DNA from: Arthrobacter sp.
GTDB lineage: Bacteria; Actinomycetota; Actinomycetes; Actinomycetales; Micrococcaceae
Assembly: GCA_030146405.1 (NCBI GenBank)
Contig: JASLBS010000005.1
Location: forward strand, 1 to 22,802
DNA: 22,802 bases
Reading direction: 5' to 3'
A program made the position numbers and the translations under genes. The notes below the pieces were generated by a model. It did no database searches and was not told the origin of the DNA. It saw nothing but the letters and a program-made list of their open reading frames with translations. Positions within the stretch are counted from its first letter, which is position 1. Each line of letters begins with the position of its first letter. Positions 13,811 through 22,554 of the stretch are shown piece after piece.

Positions 13811-14182
13811 TTACAACAGTTCCGGCGGCTTCCGCGGCCCGCCCTGCCCGGAGGTCCCCTGCCCGGACGTCCCCTGACCGGTGTCGGGTGGCTCGGTTGC
13901 CCGCTCCGACGCGGCCCGTGCCCGCTCGACCAGCTCCCGCCAGGGATCCTGCAGCCGGCTTTCCGGAAGCTGTACTTCCACGTAGCCCACGCTGATCCGA
14001 TAGGTGAAACGGTCACGGTGCCCACCATTGCCCGGGCCCGGGGCGGAGCCCTGCCGCTCGCCCCCGGCCTCCGCCTCGGCGAGGGGCAGCCAGCGCTGTT
14101 CGGCCTCGGCACTGCTGACCTCGAGTGTCCACGCGCGGGTGATCCCGGCGAAGCCGCCGGAGCGCGTGACCTCGATCCTCAC
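13811..14182 (-). CDS. Emfourin-type protealysin inhibitor
   Basis: A 123-residue protein resembling emfourin, the small inhibitor encoded next to protealysin-type M4 peptidases. It starts MRIEVTRSGGFAGITRAWTL, with the typical short strand-plus-GGFAG opening. A middle segment, DRFTYRISVGYVEVQLPES, supplies later strands. The C-terminal tail contains GQGTS twice followed by GQGG and looks disordered. The GTG at 14182 overlaps the peptidase stop as GTGA. A longer frame from 14359 is the shadow of the peptidase gene and is not used. The family match and the gene order support each other. Inhibition of the neighbouring enzyme is inferred from the protealysin-emfourin pair of Serratia. Confidence 0.82.
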   Translation of the reverse strand: MRIEVTRSGGFAGITRAWTLEVSSAEAEQRWLPLAEAEAGGERQGSAPGPGNGGHRDRFTYRISVGYVEVQLPESRLQDPWRELVERARAASERATEPPDTGQGTSGQGTSGQGGPRKPPELL

Positions 14183-15228
14183 GGCACTACCCCAACCTGC
14201 GACCAGGCATCGTCCACGGCCGCCGCCTCGGCGCTGTCCGTCCCGAAGCGCTCCGCCGCGGCACGGCAGGTGGCCCGGGCGAAGGCCGGGAAGTCGCAGT
14301 CCGGCGGGATGCGGCCACCCTTGACGGCGTCGTACCAGATCCGGCCCACGCCGTTCCATGCCTTCCCGCCGAGGGTGGTGGCAGCGAGGTAGAACGCGTG
14401 GTTCGGGATGCCCGAGTTGATGTGGACCCCGCCGTTGTCCGAGGTGGTCTCCACGTAGTCCGCCATCGTGGCGGGCTGGGGATCCTTGCCGAGGAGTTCG
14501 TCGTCGTAGGCGGTACCAGGAGCCGCGAGCGAACGGAGGGCACGTCCCTGCACCGCGGGCGTGAAGATCCCGGCACCCACCAGCCAGGCCGCCTCGCCGG
14601 CGTCCTGGCCGAGCTCGCGCTGCTCCACGAGGACGCCGAACACGTCCGACAACGATTCGTTCAGTGCGCCCGACTGTCCCTGGTACTCGAGGTTCGTGGT
14701 GTACTGCGTGAAACCGTGGGTGAGCTCGTGGCCGATCACGGTCAGGGACGCCGTGAAACGCTGGAAGACCTCACCGTCGCCGTCCCCGAAGACCATGCGC
14801 TCGCCGTCCCAGAAGGCATTGTCGTAGTCGGTGCCGTAGTGCACCGTCGCCTCGAGCGGGAGCCCCGCGCCGTCGATCGAGGAGTGCCCGTACTCCTCGC
14901 AGAACAGCCGGTAGGTGGATCCAAGACCGTCGTAGGCCTCATCAGCGGCGACGTCCTGCGCGGAGGGTGCACCCTCCGCGCGGACGAGGAGGCCCGGGAG
15001 CTCCTCGCGGCCCTCGGCGTCGTGGATCCGCCGGACCAGTGAGGCGGCGACGGGCAGTGCGTGGCGGGCCGGTGCCCGCAATGCCGCCGAGCGCCTTCGC
15101 ACGAGGGGGTCCAGCTCCAGCAGCGCGTGCTGCGCTGACCGGGCTGCACGGAAGGTCCCCGTGTCCTCCAGGGCTGCCAGGCGCGTGAGCAGGTGTGGGG
15201 GGACGATGTTGCAGTGGATCCGGTGCAC
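14179..15228 (-). CDS. Protealysin-like M4 zinc metallopeptidase
   Basis: A 349-residue M4 (thermolysin family) protease. Zinc ligands are His167 and His171 of HELTH, with catalytic Glu168, and the third ligand is Glu191 in GALNESLSDVFG. DNGGVHINSGIPNHAFY supplies His269, the transition-state histidine. There is no signal peptide. The short N-terminal propeptide begins MHRIHCNIVPPHLL, the PPxL-type motif of protealysin precursors, and Cys6 near it may contact the zinc in the latent form (recalled for protealysin, not certain here). The GTG start at 15228 has AGGAGG 6 nt upstream. A TACCGT box at 15258-15253 could be its -10. The inhibitor gene overlaps its end by 4 nt. Related proteases without signal peptides have been linked to contact with other cells, but its target here is unknown. 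Confidence 0.93.
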   Translation of the reverse strand: MHRIHCNIVPPHLLTRLAALEDTGTFRAARSAQHALLELDPLVRRRSAALRAPARHALPVAASLVRRIHDAEGREELPGLLVRAEGAPSAQDVAADEAYDGLGSTYRLFCEEYGHSSIDGAGLPLEATVHYGTDYDNAFWDGERMVFGDGDGEVFQRFTASLTVIGHELTHGFTQYTTNLEYQGQSGALNESLSDVFGVLVEQRELGQDAGEAAWLVGAGIFTPAVQGRALRSLAAPGTAYDDELLGKDPQPATMADYVETTSDNGGVHINSGIPNHAFYLAATTLGGKAWNGVGRIWYDAVKGGRIPPDCDFPAFARATCRAAAERFGTDSAEAAAVDDAWSQVGVVP

Positions 15229-15304
15229 GGTGGACCTCCTCAGGATGGTTCAACGGTAGCCCCGCGTTCCGACATCCGGGCTCGGGACGGTGGAGGGCGG
15301 CTGG

Positions 15305-15310
15305 TAGTTT
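15305..15310 (+). promoter_or_regulatory. -10 box of dcd, probable leaderless transcript
   Basis: TAGTTT ends 6 nt before the GTG at 15317. Transcription starting at that G would give a leaderless mRNA, consistent with the lack of a Shine-Dalgarno. No clear -35 is seen. Confidence 0.5.
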
Positions 15311-15316
15311 TGGACG

Positions 15317-15892
15317 GTGCTGATCTCAGACCGCGACATCCGAGCAGAACTGGCCGCCCAGCGGATCGTCCTCGACCCGCACGATCCCACGATGGTGCAG
15401 CCCTCCAGCATCGATGTCCGCATCGATCGCTACTTCCGGCTCTTCGACAATCACAAGTACGCGCACATCGACCCGTCGGAGGACCAGCCGGACCTCACGC
15501 GCCTCGTCGAGGTAGCGCCCGACGAGCCCTTCATCCTGCACCCCGGCGAGTTCGTCCTCGGGTCCACCTACGAGACCGTCACGCTCCCCGACGACATCGC
15601 GGCACGGCTGGAGGGCAAGTCCTCGCTGGGCCGCCTGGGATTGCTGACCCACTCCACCGCGGGATTCATCGATCCCGGGTTCTCGGGCCACGTCACGCTC
15701 GAGCTGTCCAACATGGCAACCCTGCCGATCAAGCTGTGGCCGGGGTCGAAGATCGGCCAGCTGTGCTTCTTCAAACTGACCTCCCCGGCGGAGCACCCCT
15801 ACGGTTCAGGGGAGTACGGCAACCGGTACCAGGGCCAGCGCGGGCCCACGGCGTCGAGGAGCCACCTCAATTTCCACCGGACGGTCATCTGA
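15317..15892 (+). CDS. dcd: dCTP deaminase, predicted dUMP-forming (bifunctional)
   Basis: A 191-residue trimeric enzyme of the dUTPase superfamily. It deaminates dCTP and, in the bifunctional form, also hydrolyses the product to dUMP, feeding thymidylate synthesis. LEGKSSLGRLGLLTHSTAGF (residues 99-117) and IDPGFSGHVTLEL contain the conserved Ser102/Ser103, Arg106 and catalytic Glu129. YQGQRGPT (171-178) is the C-terminal nucleotide-closing segment. The HSTAGFIDPGF version matches the mycobacterial dUMP-forming enzyme rather than the E. coli type. Both the start (GTG, MLISDRDIRAEL) and the length agree with that family. It is convergent with the MFS gene. In the 44-nt gap CCGGGAGC (15893-15900) can pair with 15940-15947 as a weak shared terminator. 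Confidence 0.95.
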   Translation: MLISDRDIRAELAAQRIVLDPHDPTMVQPSSIDVRIDRYFRLFDNHKYAHIDPSEDQPDLTRLVEVAPDEPFILHPGEFVLGSTYETVTLPDDIAARLEGKSSLGRLGLLTHSTAGFIDPGFSGHVTLELSNMATLPIKLWPGSKIGQLCFFKLTSPAEHPYGSGEYGNRYQGQRGPTASRSHLNFHRTVI

Positions 15893-15936
15893 CCGGGAGC
15901 AGCCGGACCCGGCAGCCGGCGCAGGTCCGCCGCGCG

Positions 15937-17325
15937 TCAGCTCCCGGCCGCCGGGGTGCGGCGGTCCGTCATGGCGGGTGGGCGGACCGGTAGCAACGCC
16001 AGGAGGCCCAGGAGCAGCACCGCGAGGATACCGATGACGCCGGCCAGTTGTGTGCCGAAAATGGTGATGCACAGGGCGAAGAGCGCGGGGGAGAGGAAGC
16101 TCACCGCTCTCCCCGTGGTCGCGTAGAGCCCGAACAGCTCGCCCTCGTTGCCCGGGGTCGAGAGGCGCGCGAGGTACGCCCGCGACGATGCCTGGGCCGG
16201 TCCCACGAACAGGGTCAGCAGGAGCCCGAAGACCCAGAACGTGGTGTCGGACGTCCATTCCCTCCCGAAGAACTCGTGGGATCCCGTACCGAGGAGAAGG
16301 ATCGAGGTCCCGGCCACGAGCAGTCCGGCAAGTGCACCGATGATCACGCGCTTGGGACCGATCCGGTCATCGAGGAAGCCGCCGATCACCGCGCCGAGTG
16401 CCGCGATCACGTTCGCCGCGATGGCGAAGACGATCACCTGGCTCGTCGAGAACCCGAAGGCGCCCGCGGCCAGGATGCCGCCGAAGGTGAACACGGCGGC
16501 CAGTCCGTCACGGAAGATGGCACTCGAGAGCAGGAAGTAGATGGTGTGGGGGCTCTCCCGGTAGATCGTCCGCACCCGATGCAGGAGGCGTGCGTAGGAG
16601 GCGAGGAGACCCAGGCGGGCCGCACCCGGACGCCGAGGCACCTCCGGCACCGCGAACATCACCGGGAGGGCGAAGGCCGCGAACCACAGGGCGGAGAAGA
16701 CAGCCACCAGGCGGATGTTCAGGCCGTTCTCGCTCGAGGCACCGGGCCAGTCGACCACCGGCTCGACGAACGCCACGAGGACCACGAGGAGCGCCACGAT
16801 GCCACCCACGTAGCCCATGGCCCACCCGAACCCGCTGACCCGGCCGATGGTCGACGGCGTGGAGATCTGGGTGAGCATGGCGTTGTAGTTGACATTGGCG
16901 AACTCGAAGAAGATGTTGGCCACGGCGATCAGTGCCACACCGACGAACAGCATCTCCGGGCTGGGGAAGACGAAGAAGCAGAGGCCCGTGAGGATCGCCA
17001 CCAGAAGGCTGTTCACCCCGAGCCAGAGCTTCCTGCGCCCTCCGTTGTCGGAGCGCTGGCCGGTGACGGGTGCGAGCAGCGCGATCAGCAGGCCGGCGGC
17101 TGCGAGTCCCCACCCGAGCGCCTGCGACGCCCGTTCCTCGCCGCCGAAAGCGTCCGAGGTCAGGTAGACCGTGAACACGAAGGTGGTCATGACGGCATTG
17201 AACGCCGCTGATCCCCAGTCCCACGAGGCCCAGGCGAGAACGGGCTTGCTCAGGAGGCGCCCGGATCCGGAGGGCCGGGAAGGGAAGGGGTCCGCGGTGT
17301 GCGAGGCCCGCTGGTGCGTACTCAT
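15937..17325 (-). CDS. MFS transporter, UMF1/Atg22-like
   Basis: A 462-residue membrane protein with about 12 hydrophobic helices. The N-terminal signature WASWDWGSAAFNAVMTTFVF matches the W-x-x-x-D-W-x-x-x-A motif of the UMF1/Atg22 group, and GQRSDNGGRRKLWLG is the loop 2-3 MFS motif. FEFANVNYNAMLTQISTPST and GRVSGFGWAMGYVGG are also typical of this group. Substrate is unknown; Atg22 in yeast exports amino acids from the vacuole, which does not transfer to bacteria with confidence. The ATG at 17325 is 7 nt from a TAGCAT box, so the transcript appears leaderless. Confidence 0.85.
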   Translation of the reverse strand: MSTHQRASHTADPFPSRPSGSGRLLSKPVLAWASWDWGSAAFNAVMTTFVFTVYLTSDAFGGEERASQALGWGLAAAGLLIALLAPVTGQRSDNGGRRKLWLGVNSLLVAILTGLCFFVFPSPEMLFVGVALIAVANIFFEFANVNYNAMLTQISTPSTIGRVSGFGWAMGYVGGIVALLVVLVAFVEPVVDWPGASSENGLNIRLVAVFSALWFAAFALPVMFAVPEVPRRPGAARLGLLASYARLLHRVRTIYRESPHTIYFLLSSAIFRDGLAAVFTFGGILAAGAFGFSTSQVIVFAIAANVIAALGAVIGGFLDDRIGPKRVIIGALAGLLVAGTSILLLGTGSHEFFGREWTSDTTFWVFGLLLTLFVGPAQASSRAYLARLSTPGNEGELFGLYATTGRAVSFLSPALFALCITIFGTQLAGVIGILAVLLLGLLALLPVRPPAMTDRRTPAAGS

Positions 17326-17332
17326 ACGCTGA

Positions 17333-17338
17333 ATGCTA
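17333..17338 (-). promoter_or_regulatory. -10 box of the MFS gene, probable leaderless transcript
   Basis: On the minus strand TAGCAT is followed after 7 nt by the ATG, which places the expected transcription start at the A of the start codon. There is no Shine-Dalgarno and no good -35. Confidence 0.5.
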
Positions 17339-17429
17339 ACGCCGTATGACGTCCGTCACGCCTCGACGCGGCCTCCGGGAACGGGCTCCCGATCGAACAT
17401 TCGGTGAAATCTTGAACTAATTCCACCGA

Positions 17430-17435
17430 TAGACT
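17430..17435 (+). promoter_or_regulatory. Possible -10 box of the mrp operon
   Basis: TAGACT lies 45 nt before the mrpA ATG. TTGAAC at 17412-17417 is too close (12 nt) to serve as its -35. The leader has only GGAAG, about 15 nt from the start codon, so initiation signals for mrpA are poor. Weak call. Confidence 0.25.
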
Positions 17436-17480
17436 GGCAAGAGCCCGACCGGCCCCCAGCGGAAGATCGAGACTCCCCCC

Positions 17481-20477
17481 ATGCTCACCGTGCTGCTAGC
17501 GATGTTCGCGCTCGCACTAGTAGCGCCCCTGCTGTTCCCGAGGCTCGGAAGATCGGCCTTCTTCGTCCTCGCCGCCGCACCGGCCGCCGGTTCCGCCTGG
17601 CTCCTGACCCAGCTGCCGCAGGTCCTCGCCGCCGATCAATCGGCCCTCGAGGGCCAACCGGGTGCACCGCCGTCGGTCACGATCCCGTGGATCCCCGAGC
17701 TGCAGCTCGCGCTCGCGTTCCGGCTCGACTCCCTGGCCGCCGTCCTCTGCATCCTGATCCTCGGTGTGGGGGCGCTGGTCCTCTTCTACTGTGCCCGGTA
17801 CTTCAAGGACGACGATCCCGGCATCGGTGCCTTCGGTGCGCAGCTGCTGGCCTTCGCTGCAGCGATGTTCGGCCTGGTCCTCGCCGATGACCTGATCCTG
17901 ATGTTCATCTTCTGGGAACTCACCACGATCCTGTCCTATCTGCTCATCGGTTACTCACGGCATCGTCTCTCGGCTCGCCGCTCCGCCCTCCAGGCGCTGA
18001 TCGTCACCACCTTCGGTGGCCTCGCCATGCTGGTCGGCCTCGTGATGATCGGCCAGGAGGCGGGTACCTACAGGATCTCCGAGGTTCTCGCCGACGCCGA
18101 CGCTCTCGTGGCCCGAGGCACCGTGATCGACGTGGCGATCGTGCTGGTGCTGGTGGGCGCGATCACCAAGTCGGCGCTCGTGCCGTTCCATTTCTGGCTG
18201 CCCGCGGCCATGGCGGCTCCGACACCGGTCAGCGCGTACCTGCACGCTGCAGCGATGGTGAAGGCGGGCATCTTCCTCGTGGCGCGGTTCGCCCCGGGTT
18301 TCACGGAGACGGCCTACTGGTACCCGGTGATCTTCGTCCTCGGCATGTCCACCATGCTGATCGGGGGCTGGCGCGCGCTGCGGCAGTCCGATCTCAAGCT
18401 CGTGCTCGCCTACGGCACCGTGAGCCAGCTCGGCTTCCTCACCATGGTGGTGGGACTGGGCGGCCGCGACGGCGCCATCGCAGGTCTGGGCCTGCTGCTG
18501 GCCCACGGATTCTTCAAGGCCACACTCTTCCTGGTGGTCGGCATCATCGATCACCAGGCGGGTACCCGCGACCTGCGCGTGCTGTCCGGGGTGGGCACAG
18601 CATCCCCGCTGCTCTTCGTCGTCGCCACGATCGCAGCGGCATCGATGGGCGGAGTGCCGCCACTGGTGGGATTCGTGGCGAAGGAGGCGGTGTACGAGGC
18701 GTTCCTGCACCGGGCCGAGGAAGGCCCGGCGGGTGTGCTGCTGCTCGGCGGGATCATCCTCGGATCCATCCTCACCTTCGCCTACAGCGCCCGCTTCATC
18801 TGGGGCGCCTTCGCCCTCAAGCAGGGCAAGCCGCGAACGGATTTCACCCAGGTGCGGGCCTCCTTCCTGCTGGCCCCGGCCCTTCTCGCCGTCGCCTCCC
18901 TGCTCTTCGGGGTCTGGCCCGTTCCGCTGGATACGATGATCCAGCCCTACGCCGGTCTCTTCGAGAGCGACGGTGATGCTCCGTACCTCGCCCTCTGGCA
19001 CGGCTTCAATCTGCCCCTCCTCCTCTCCGCCGTCACCATCGGGGCGGGCGTGGTGCTGTATCTCCTGCGGGAGCCCTTCGAGCGACTGCAGGGGCGGCTG
19101 CCTCCCGTGGTGGGCGCCGACGAGGTGTACAGATCCACCACCAACCTGGTGGACGACATCGCCGTGCGCGTGACCGGACTCACCCAGCGTGGCTCGCTGT
19201 CCTTCTACCTCTTCGTCATCCTGACCATGGCCGTAGGCACACCGCTGACCGCGCTGATCCTGCTCGACACCCCCTTCCCCGAGAGCTTCAGGATCGCCGA
19301 TTCCCCGGTCCAGGTGGTTGCCGTGGCGGTGATCCTGGTGGGTATCTTCGCGGCGCTGCGCGCCACCAAGCGGTTCACGGCGGTGCTCATGGTGGGTATC
19401 ACCGGCTACGGCATGGCCATCATCTACGCCCTGCACGGCGCACCCGATCTCGCACTCACGCAGATGCTGGTGGAGACGATCGTGCTCGTGGCCTTCGTCC
19501 TCGCACTGCGTTCGCTCCCGGCGCGGCTCTGGGACCACCGGGGCAGCAAGCACAGGCTGCTCCGCGCCGGCCTGGGGATCGCCTTCGGCGGAACCATGGC
19601 ACTCATCGCGATGACCTCCATGGCCTCCCGGACCGCCGAGCCCATCTCCCTCGCCTACCCGGAAATGGCGTACGAGGAGGGTGGGGGAGCTAACGCCGTC
19701 AACGTGCTTCTCGTGGATCTGCGGGCCTGGGACACCTTCGGTGAGATCACGGTGCTCGCGATCGCGGCCACGGGTATCGCCAGCCTGATCTTCATCCGCG
19801 GGCGCGGTGACACCCGACGGAGGGCCGAGGGGATCGAGGACGGCTCCGTGGACCGGGGGCAGGAGCCCCTCGATGCGGGGGGCCGGCCGGACGCAGCGCG
19901 GCAGCTGGCTGCACGCTTCGCCGTCGTCTCCCGGGATCCCTGGCTCGTCGCAGGCCGGACGCTCGCGCCGGAGCGGCGGTCCATCATCTTCGAGGTCATC
20001 ACCCGGCTCCTCTTCCACACCATCATCCTGCTGTCCATCTACCTGCTGGTGGCCGGCCACAACCTGCCCGGTGGTGGCTTCGCCGGAGGGCTCGTCGCAG
20101 GTATCGCCCTTGCCATCAGGTACCTCGCCGGTGGCCGCTTCGAGCTCGCCGAGGCGAGTCCCATCAGCGCGGGAACGCTGCTGGGTCTGGGTCTCGGGAT
20201 CGTGACCCTCACTGCGGCGGCTCCCCTCTTCTTCGGCGGAGCGGTTCTCGAGAGCTACATCCTGGAGTTCTGGGTCCCGGTCTTCGGTGACGTGAAGTTC
20301 GTGACGTCCACGATCTTCGACATCGGCGTGTACCTGATCGTCGTGGGCCTCGTCCTCGATGTGCTGCGGAGCCTCGGCTCGGAGATCGACGAGCGCGGTG
20401 AGACCGAGAACCCGGCGGAGGAAGCGCCCGGCTCGGACGCCCTGACACCCACCACCACCGAAGGGGCCCGGCCGTGA
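17481..20477 (+). CDS. mrpA: Mrp Na+/H+ antiporter subunit A fused to subunit B
   Basis: A 998-residue membrane protein. The first part is MrpA, homologous to complex I subunit NuoL, and carries the proton-path residues Glu146 (FIFWELTTILSYLLIGY), Lys230 (GAITKSALVPFHFWLPAAMA), His237, His255 and Lys261 (LHAAAMVKAGIFL). An MbhD/DUF4040-like part (GYGMAIIYALHGAPDLALTQ) lies near residues 640-690. After a charged linker (about 772-830) comes an MrpB domain with LLVAGHNLPGGGFAGGLVAG. Together with the following subunits it exchanges Na+ or K+ for protons and supports pH and salt tolerance. The A-B fusion is common in actinobacteria. No strong Shine-Dalgarno precedes the ATG. The stop overlaps mrpC as GTGA. 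Confidence 0.95.
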   Translation: MLTVLLAMFALALVAPLLFPRLGRSAFFVLAAAPAAGSAWLLTQLPQVLAADQSALEGQPGAPPSVTIPWIPELQLALAFRLDSLAAVLCILILGVGALVLFYCARYFKDDDPGIGAFGAQLLAFAAAMFGLVLADDLILMFIFWELTTILSYLLIGYSRHRLSARRSALQALIVTTFGGLAMLVGLVMIGQEAGTYRISEVLADADALVARGTVIDVAIVLVLVGAITKSALVPFHFWLPAAMAAPTPVSAYLHAAAMVKAGIFLVARFAPGFTETAYWYPVIFVLGMSTMLIGGWRALRQSDLKLVLAYGTVSQLGFLTMVVGLGGRDGAIAGLGLLLAHGFFKATLFLVVGIIDHQAGTRDLRVLSGVGTASPLLFVVATIAAASMGGVPPLVGFVAKEAVYEAFLHRAEEGPAGVLLLGGIILGSILTFAYSARFIWGAFALKQGKPRTDFTQVRASFLLAPALLAVASLLFGVWPVPLDTMIQPYAGLFESDGDAPYLALWHGFNLPLLLSAVTIGAGVVLYLLREPFERLQGRLPPVVGADEVYRSTTNLVDDIAVRVTGLTQRGSLSFYLFVILTMAVGTPLTALILLDTPFPESFRIADSPVQVVAVAVILVGIFAALRATKRFTAVLMVGITGYGMAIIYALHGAPDLALTQMLVETIVLVAFVLALRSLPARLWDHRGSKHRLLRAGLGIAFGGTMALIAMTSMASRTAEPISLAYPEMAYEEGGGANAVNVLLVDLRAWDTFGEITVLAIAATGIASLIFIRGRGDTRRRAEGIEDGSVDRGQEPLDAGGRPDAARQLAARFAVVSRDPWLVAGRTLAPERRSIIFEVITRLLFHTIILLSIYLLVAGHNLPGGGFAGGLVAGIALAIRYLAGGRFELAEASPISAGTLLGLGLGIVTLTAAAPLFFGGAVLESYILEFWVPVFGDVKFVTSTIFDIGVYLIVVGLVLDVLRSLGSEIDERGETENPAEEAPGSDALTPTTTEGARP

Positions 20478-20947
20478 CCGTCAACATCACGCTCATCGTG
20501 CTCATGGCCGCCTTCTTCGCTGCCGGGGTGTACCTCCTGCTCGAGCGGAGCCTGACCCGCGTACTGCTCGGCCTGATCCTCGTGGGGAACGGAGCGAACA
20601 TCCTGATCCTGGCGACCAGTGGCGAGAGCGGGAAATCACCGCTGTACGTCTCCGGAACGCCCGCGGAGGAGTACACGGACAGCCTCCCGCAGGCCCTGAT
20701 CCTCACCGCGATCGTCATCACCTTCGCCGTCACGGCCTTCGTGCTCGGCATCATCTACCGCTCATGGGTGCTGAGCCGTGAGGACGACGTGCAGGACGAC
20801 CCCGAGGACCAGCGTGTCCGTGAGGACCGCGGCACCTACGACTACGAGGACGACGCCGAGGTCGCAGCGGACACCTCGGACTTCGTCGGTGCCGACGGTG
20901 ACGCTCCCCGCTCCGGGTCGACGGCCATCACCGGGGATGGCCGATGA
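20474..20947 (+). CDS. mrpC: Mrp antiporter subunit C with acidic C-terminal tail
   Basis: A 157-residue NuoK-like subunit with three membrane helices in the first 98 residues. SLTRVLLGLILVGNGANILI and DSLPQALILTAIVITFAVTA are the family signatures. Typical MrpC proteins are near 115 residues. Here about 55 extra residues follow the last helix and are rich in Asp/Glu (REDDVQDDPEDQRVREDRGT), probably a disordered cytoplasmic tail. The GTG start at 20474 overlaps the mrpA stop, and the stop overlaps the mrpD ATG as ATGA, so the subunits are tightly coupled. Confidence 0.93.
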   Translation: MTVNITLIVLMAAFFAAGVYLLLERSLTRVLLGLILVGNGANILILATSGESGKSPLYVSGTPAEEYTDSLPQALILTAIVITFAVTAFVLGIIYRSWVLSREDDVQDDPEDQRVREDRGTYDYEDDAEVAADTSDFVGADGDAPRSGSTAITGDGR

Positions 20948-22554
20948 TCGCCGCAGACCTCGCTCCACTCGCCGTCGTCCTGCCCTTCTTCGGTGCCGCG
21001 ATCACCTTCATCCTGATCAGGCACTCCCGCGCGCAGCGCACGGTGAGCATCTCGATCCTCAGCGTCACCCTCCTCACCGAGGTCCTGATGCTCCTCGATG
21101 CGCCCTCGGTGGGTACGCACGCGGTACGGCTCGGTGCCTGGGAGCCACCCTTCGGGATCGTGCTCGTGGTGGACCAGTTCTCCGCCCTGATGCTGGTGAT
21201 CTCCTCGGCGGTGAGCCTCGCCGTGCTCATCTACGCCACCGGGCAGGGTATGGCCGACGGCGACGAGGACGGCCCGGTGTCGATCTTCCACCCCACCTAC
21301 CTGATCCTCGTGGCGGGGGTGTCCAATGCGTTCCTCACCGGTGACCTCTTCAACCTGTACGTGGGGTTCGAGATCCTGCTGACCGCGAGCTACGTGCTCA
21401 TGACGCTCGGTGGCACGGCGCCGCGCATCCGGGCGGGGGTCACCTACGTGGTGGTCAGCGTGATGTCCTCCATGCTGTTCCTCATCGCCATCGGCATGAT
21501 CTACGGCGCCACGGGCACCATCAACATGGCCGACCTCGCCGTGAAGCTCCAGGACGTGGATCCCGCCACCCAGCTGATCCTGCACCTGATGCTGCTGGTG
21601 GCGTTCGGGATCAAGGCCGCAGTCTTCCCGCTCTCCTTCTGGCTGCCGGACTCCTATCCCACCGCGCCCGCACCCGTGACCGCGGTGTTCGCGGGGCTGC
21701 TGACCAAGGTGGGTGTCTACGCGATGGTGCGCGTGGAGACGCTGCTCTTCCCCGGGGACCGCATCAACTCCCTCCTGATGGTGGTGGCGCTGCTCACCAT
21801 GCTCGTGGGGATCCTCGGAGCGATCGCACAATCGGACATCAAGCGGCTCCTCTCCTTCACCCTCGTCAGCCATATCGGCTATATGGTGTTCGGGCTCGCG
21901 ATCTCCTCCCGGATAGGACTCGGTGCGGCGGTCTACTACGTGGCGCACCACATCACGGTGCAGACCAGCCTCTTCCTGGTGACCGGGCTGATCGAGCGGC
22001 GGGGCGGTACGGCCAACGTGGACCGGCTCGGCGGACTCGCGAAGCTGTCACCGCTCCTCGGCATCCTGTTCTTCATCCCGGCGATGAACCTCGCAGGCAT
22101 CCCGCCGTTCTCCGGGTTCCTCGGGAAGCTGGGGCTCATCCAGGCCGGCGTGGACCTCGGGACGCCGCTGGCCTTCGTCCTGGTGGCCGCCGGTGTGGCC
22201 ACGAGCCTGCTCACGCTCCTCGTGATGGCACGCGTCTGGAACCGGGCGTTCTGGCGCAGTACCGCTGATGTGGCGGACCCGGATCCCATTCTGCTGGCCT
22301 CGAAGTCCGACGGCTCGAACGTGGGGACCTCACGCCACGTCACGGGCGAGGACACCGGCCGGTTCGCCGGGAAGGAACCGGTCACGCTGCTCCCCCGCAC
22401 CATGACGGGCCCGACGATCGGCCTCGTGACACTGGGTCTCGCACTCACCGTCCTCGCAGGGCCGCTCTTCGCGCTCAGTGACAGGGCCGCGCAGGAGATG
22501 ATCGACCGCACTCCGTACATCGAGGCAGTCCTCGGGGAGGGGGTGGACCGATGA
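20944..22554 (+). CDS. mrpD: Mrp antiporter subunit D
   Basis: A 536-residue NuoM/N-like subunit, mostly membrane helices. Key charged residues in the membrane are Glu143 (NLYVGFEILLTASYVLMTLG), Lys224 (AFGIKAAVFPLSFWLPDSYP) and Lys255 (GLLTKVGVYAMVRVE), as in complex I antiporter-like subunits. Its hydrophilic loop at about residues 437-490 (DVADPDPILLASKSDGSN onward) is longer than in the short bacterial homologues I recall. It begins by ATGA overlap with mrpC, with GGGGA upstream, and ends by ATGA overlap with mrpE. Confidence 0.95.
   Translation: MIAADLAPLAVVLPFFGAAITFILIRHSRAQRTVSISILSVTLLTEVLMLLDAPSVGTHAVRLGAWEPPFGIVLVVDQFSALMLVISSAVSLAVLIYATGQGMADGDEDGPVSIFHPTYLILVAGVSNAFLTGDLFNLYVGFEILLTASYVLMTLGGTAPRIRAGVTYVVVSVMSSMLFLIAIGMIYGATGTINMADLAVKLQDVDPATQLILHLMLLVAFGIKAAVFPLSFWLPDSYPTAPAPVTAVFAGLLTKVGVYAMVRVETLLFPGDRINSLLMVVALLTMLVGILGAIAQSDIKRLLSFTLVSHIGYMVFGLAISSRIGLGAAVYYVAHHITVQTSLFLVTGLIERRGGTANVDRLGGLAKLSPLLGILFFIPAMNLAGIPPFSGFLGKLGLIQAGVDLGTPLAFVLVAAGVATSLLTLLVMARVWNRAFWRSTADVADPDPILLASKSDGSNVGTSRHVTGEDTGRFAGKEPVTLLPRTMTGPTIGLVTLGLALTVLAGPLFALSDRAAQEMIDRTPYIEAVLGEGVDR

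Noticed and set aside
16048..17211. Plus-strand frame of 387 codons opposite the MFS gene
   Set aside because: No domain and highly charged shadow composition; the minus strand codes for a 12-helix transporter.
17955..20060. Minus-strand frame of 701 codons opposite mrpA
   Set aside because: Low-complexity His/Gly/Glu composition typical of a shadow frame; mrpA is unambiguous on the plus strand.
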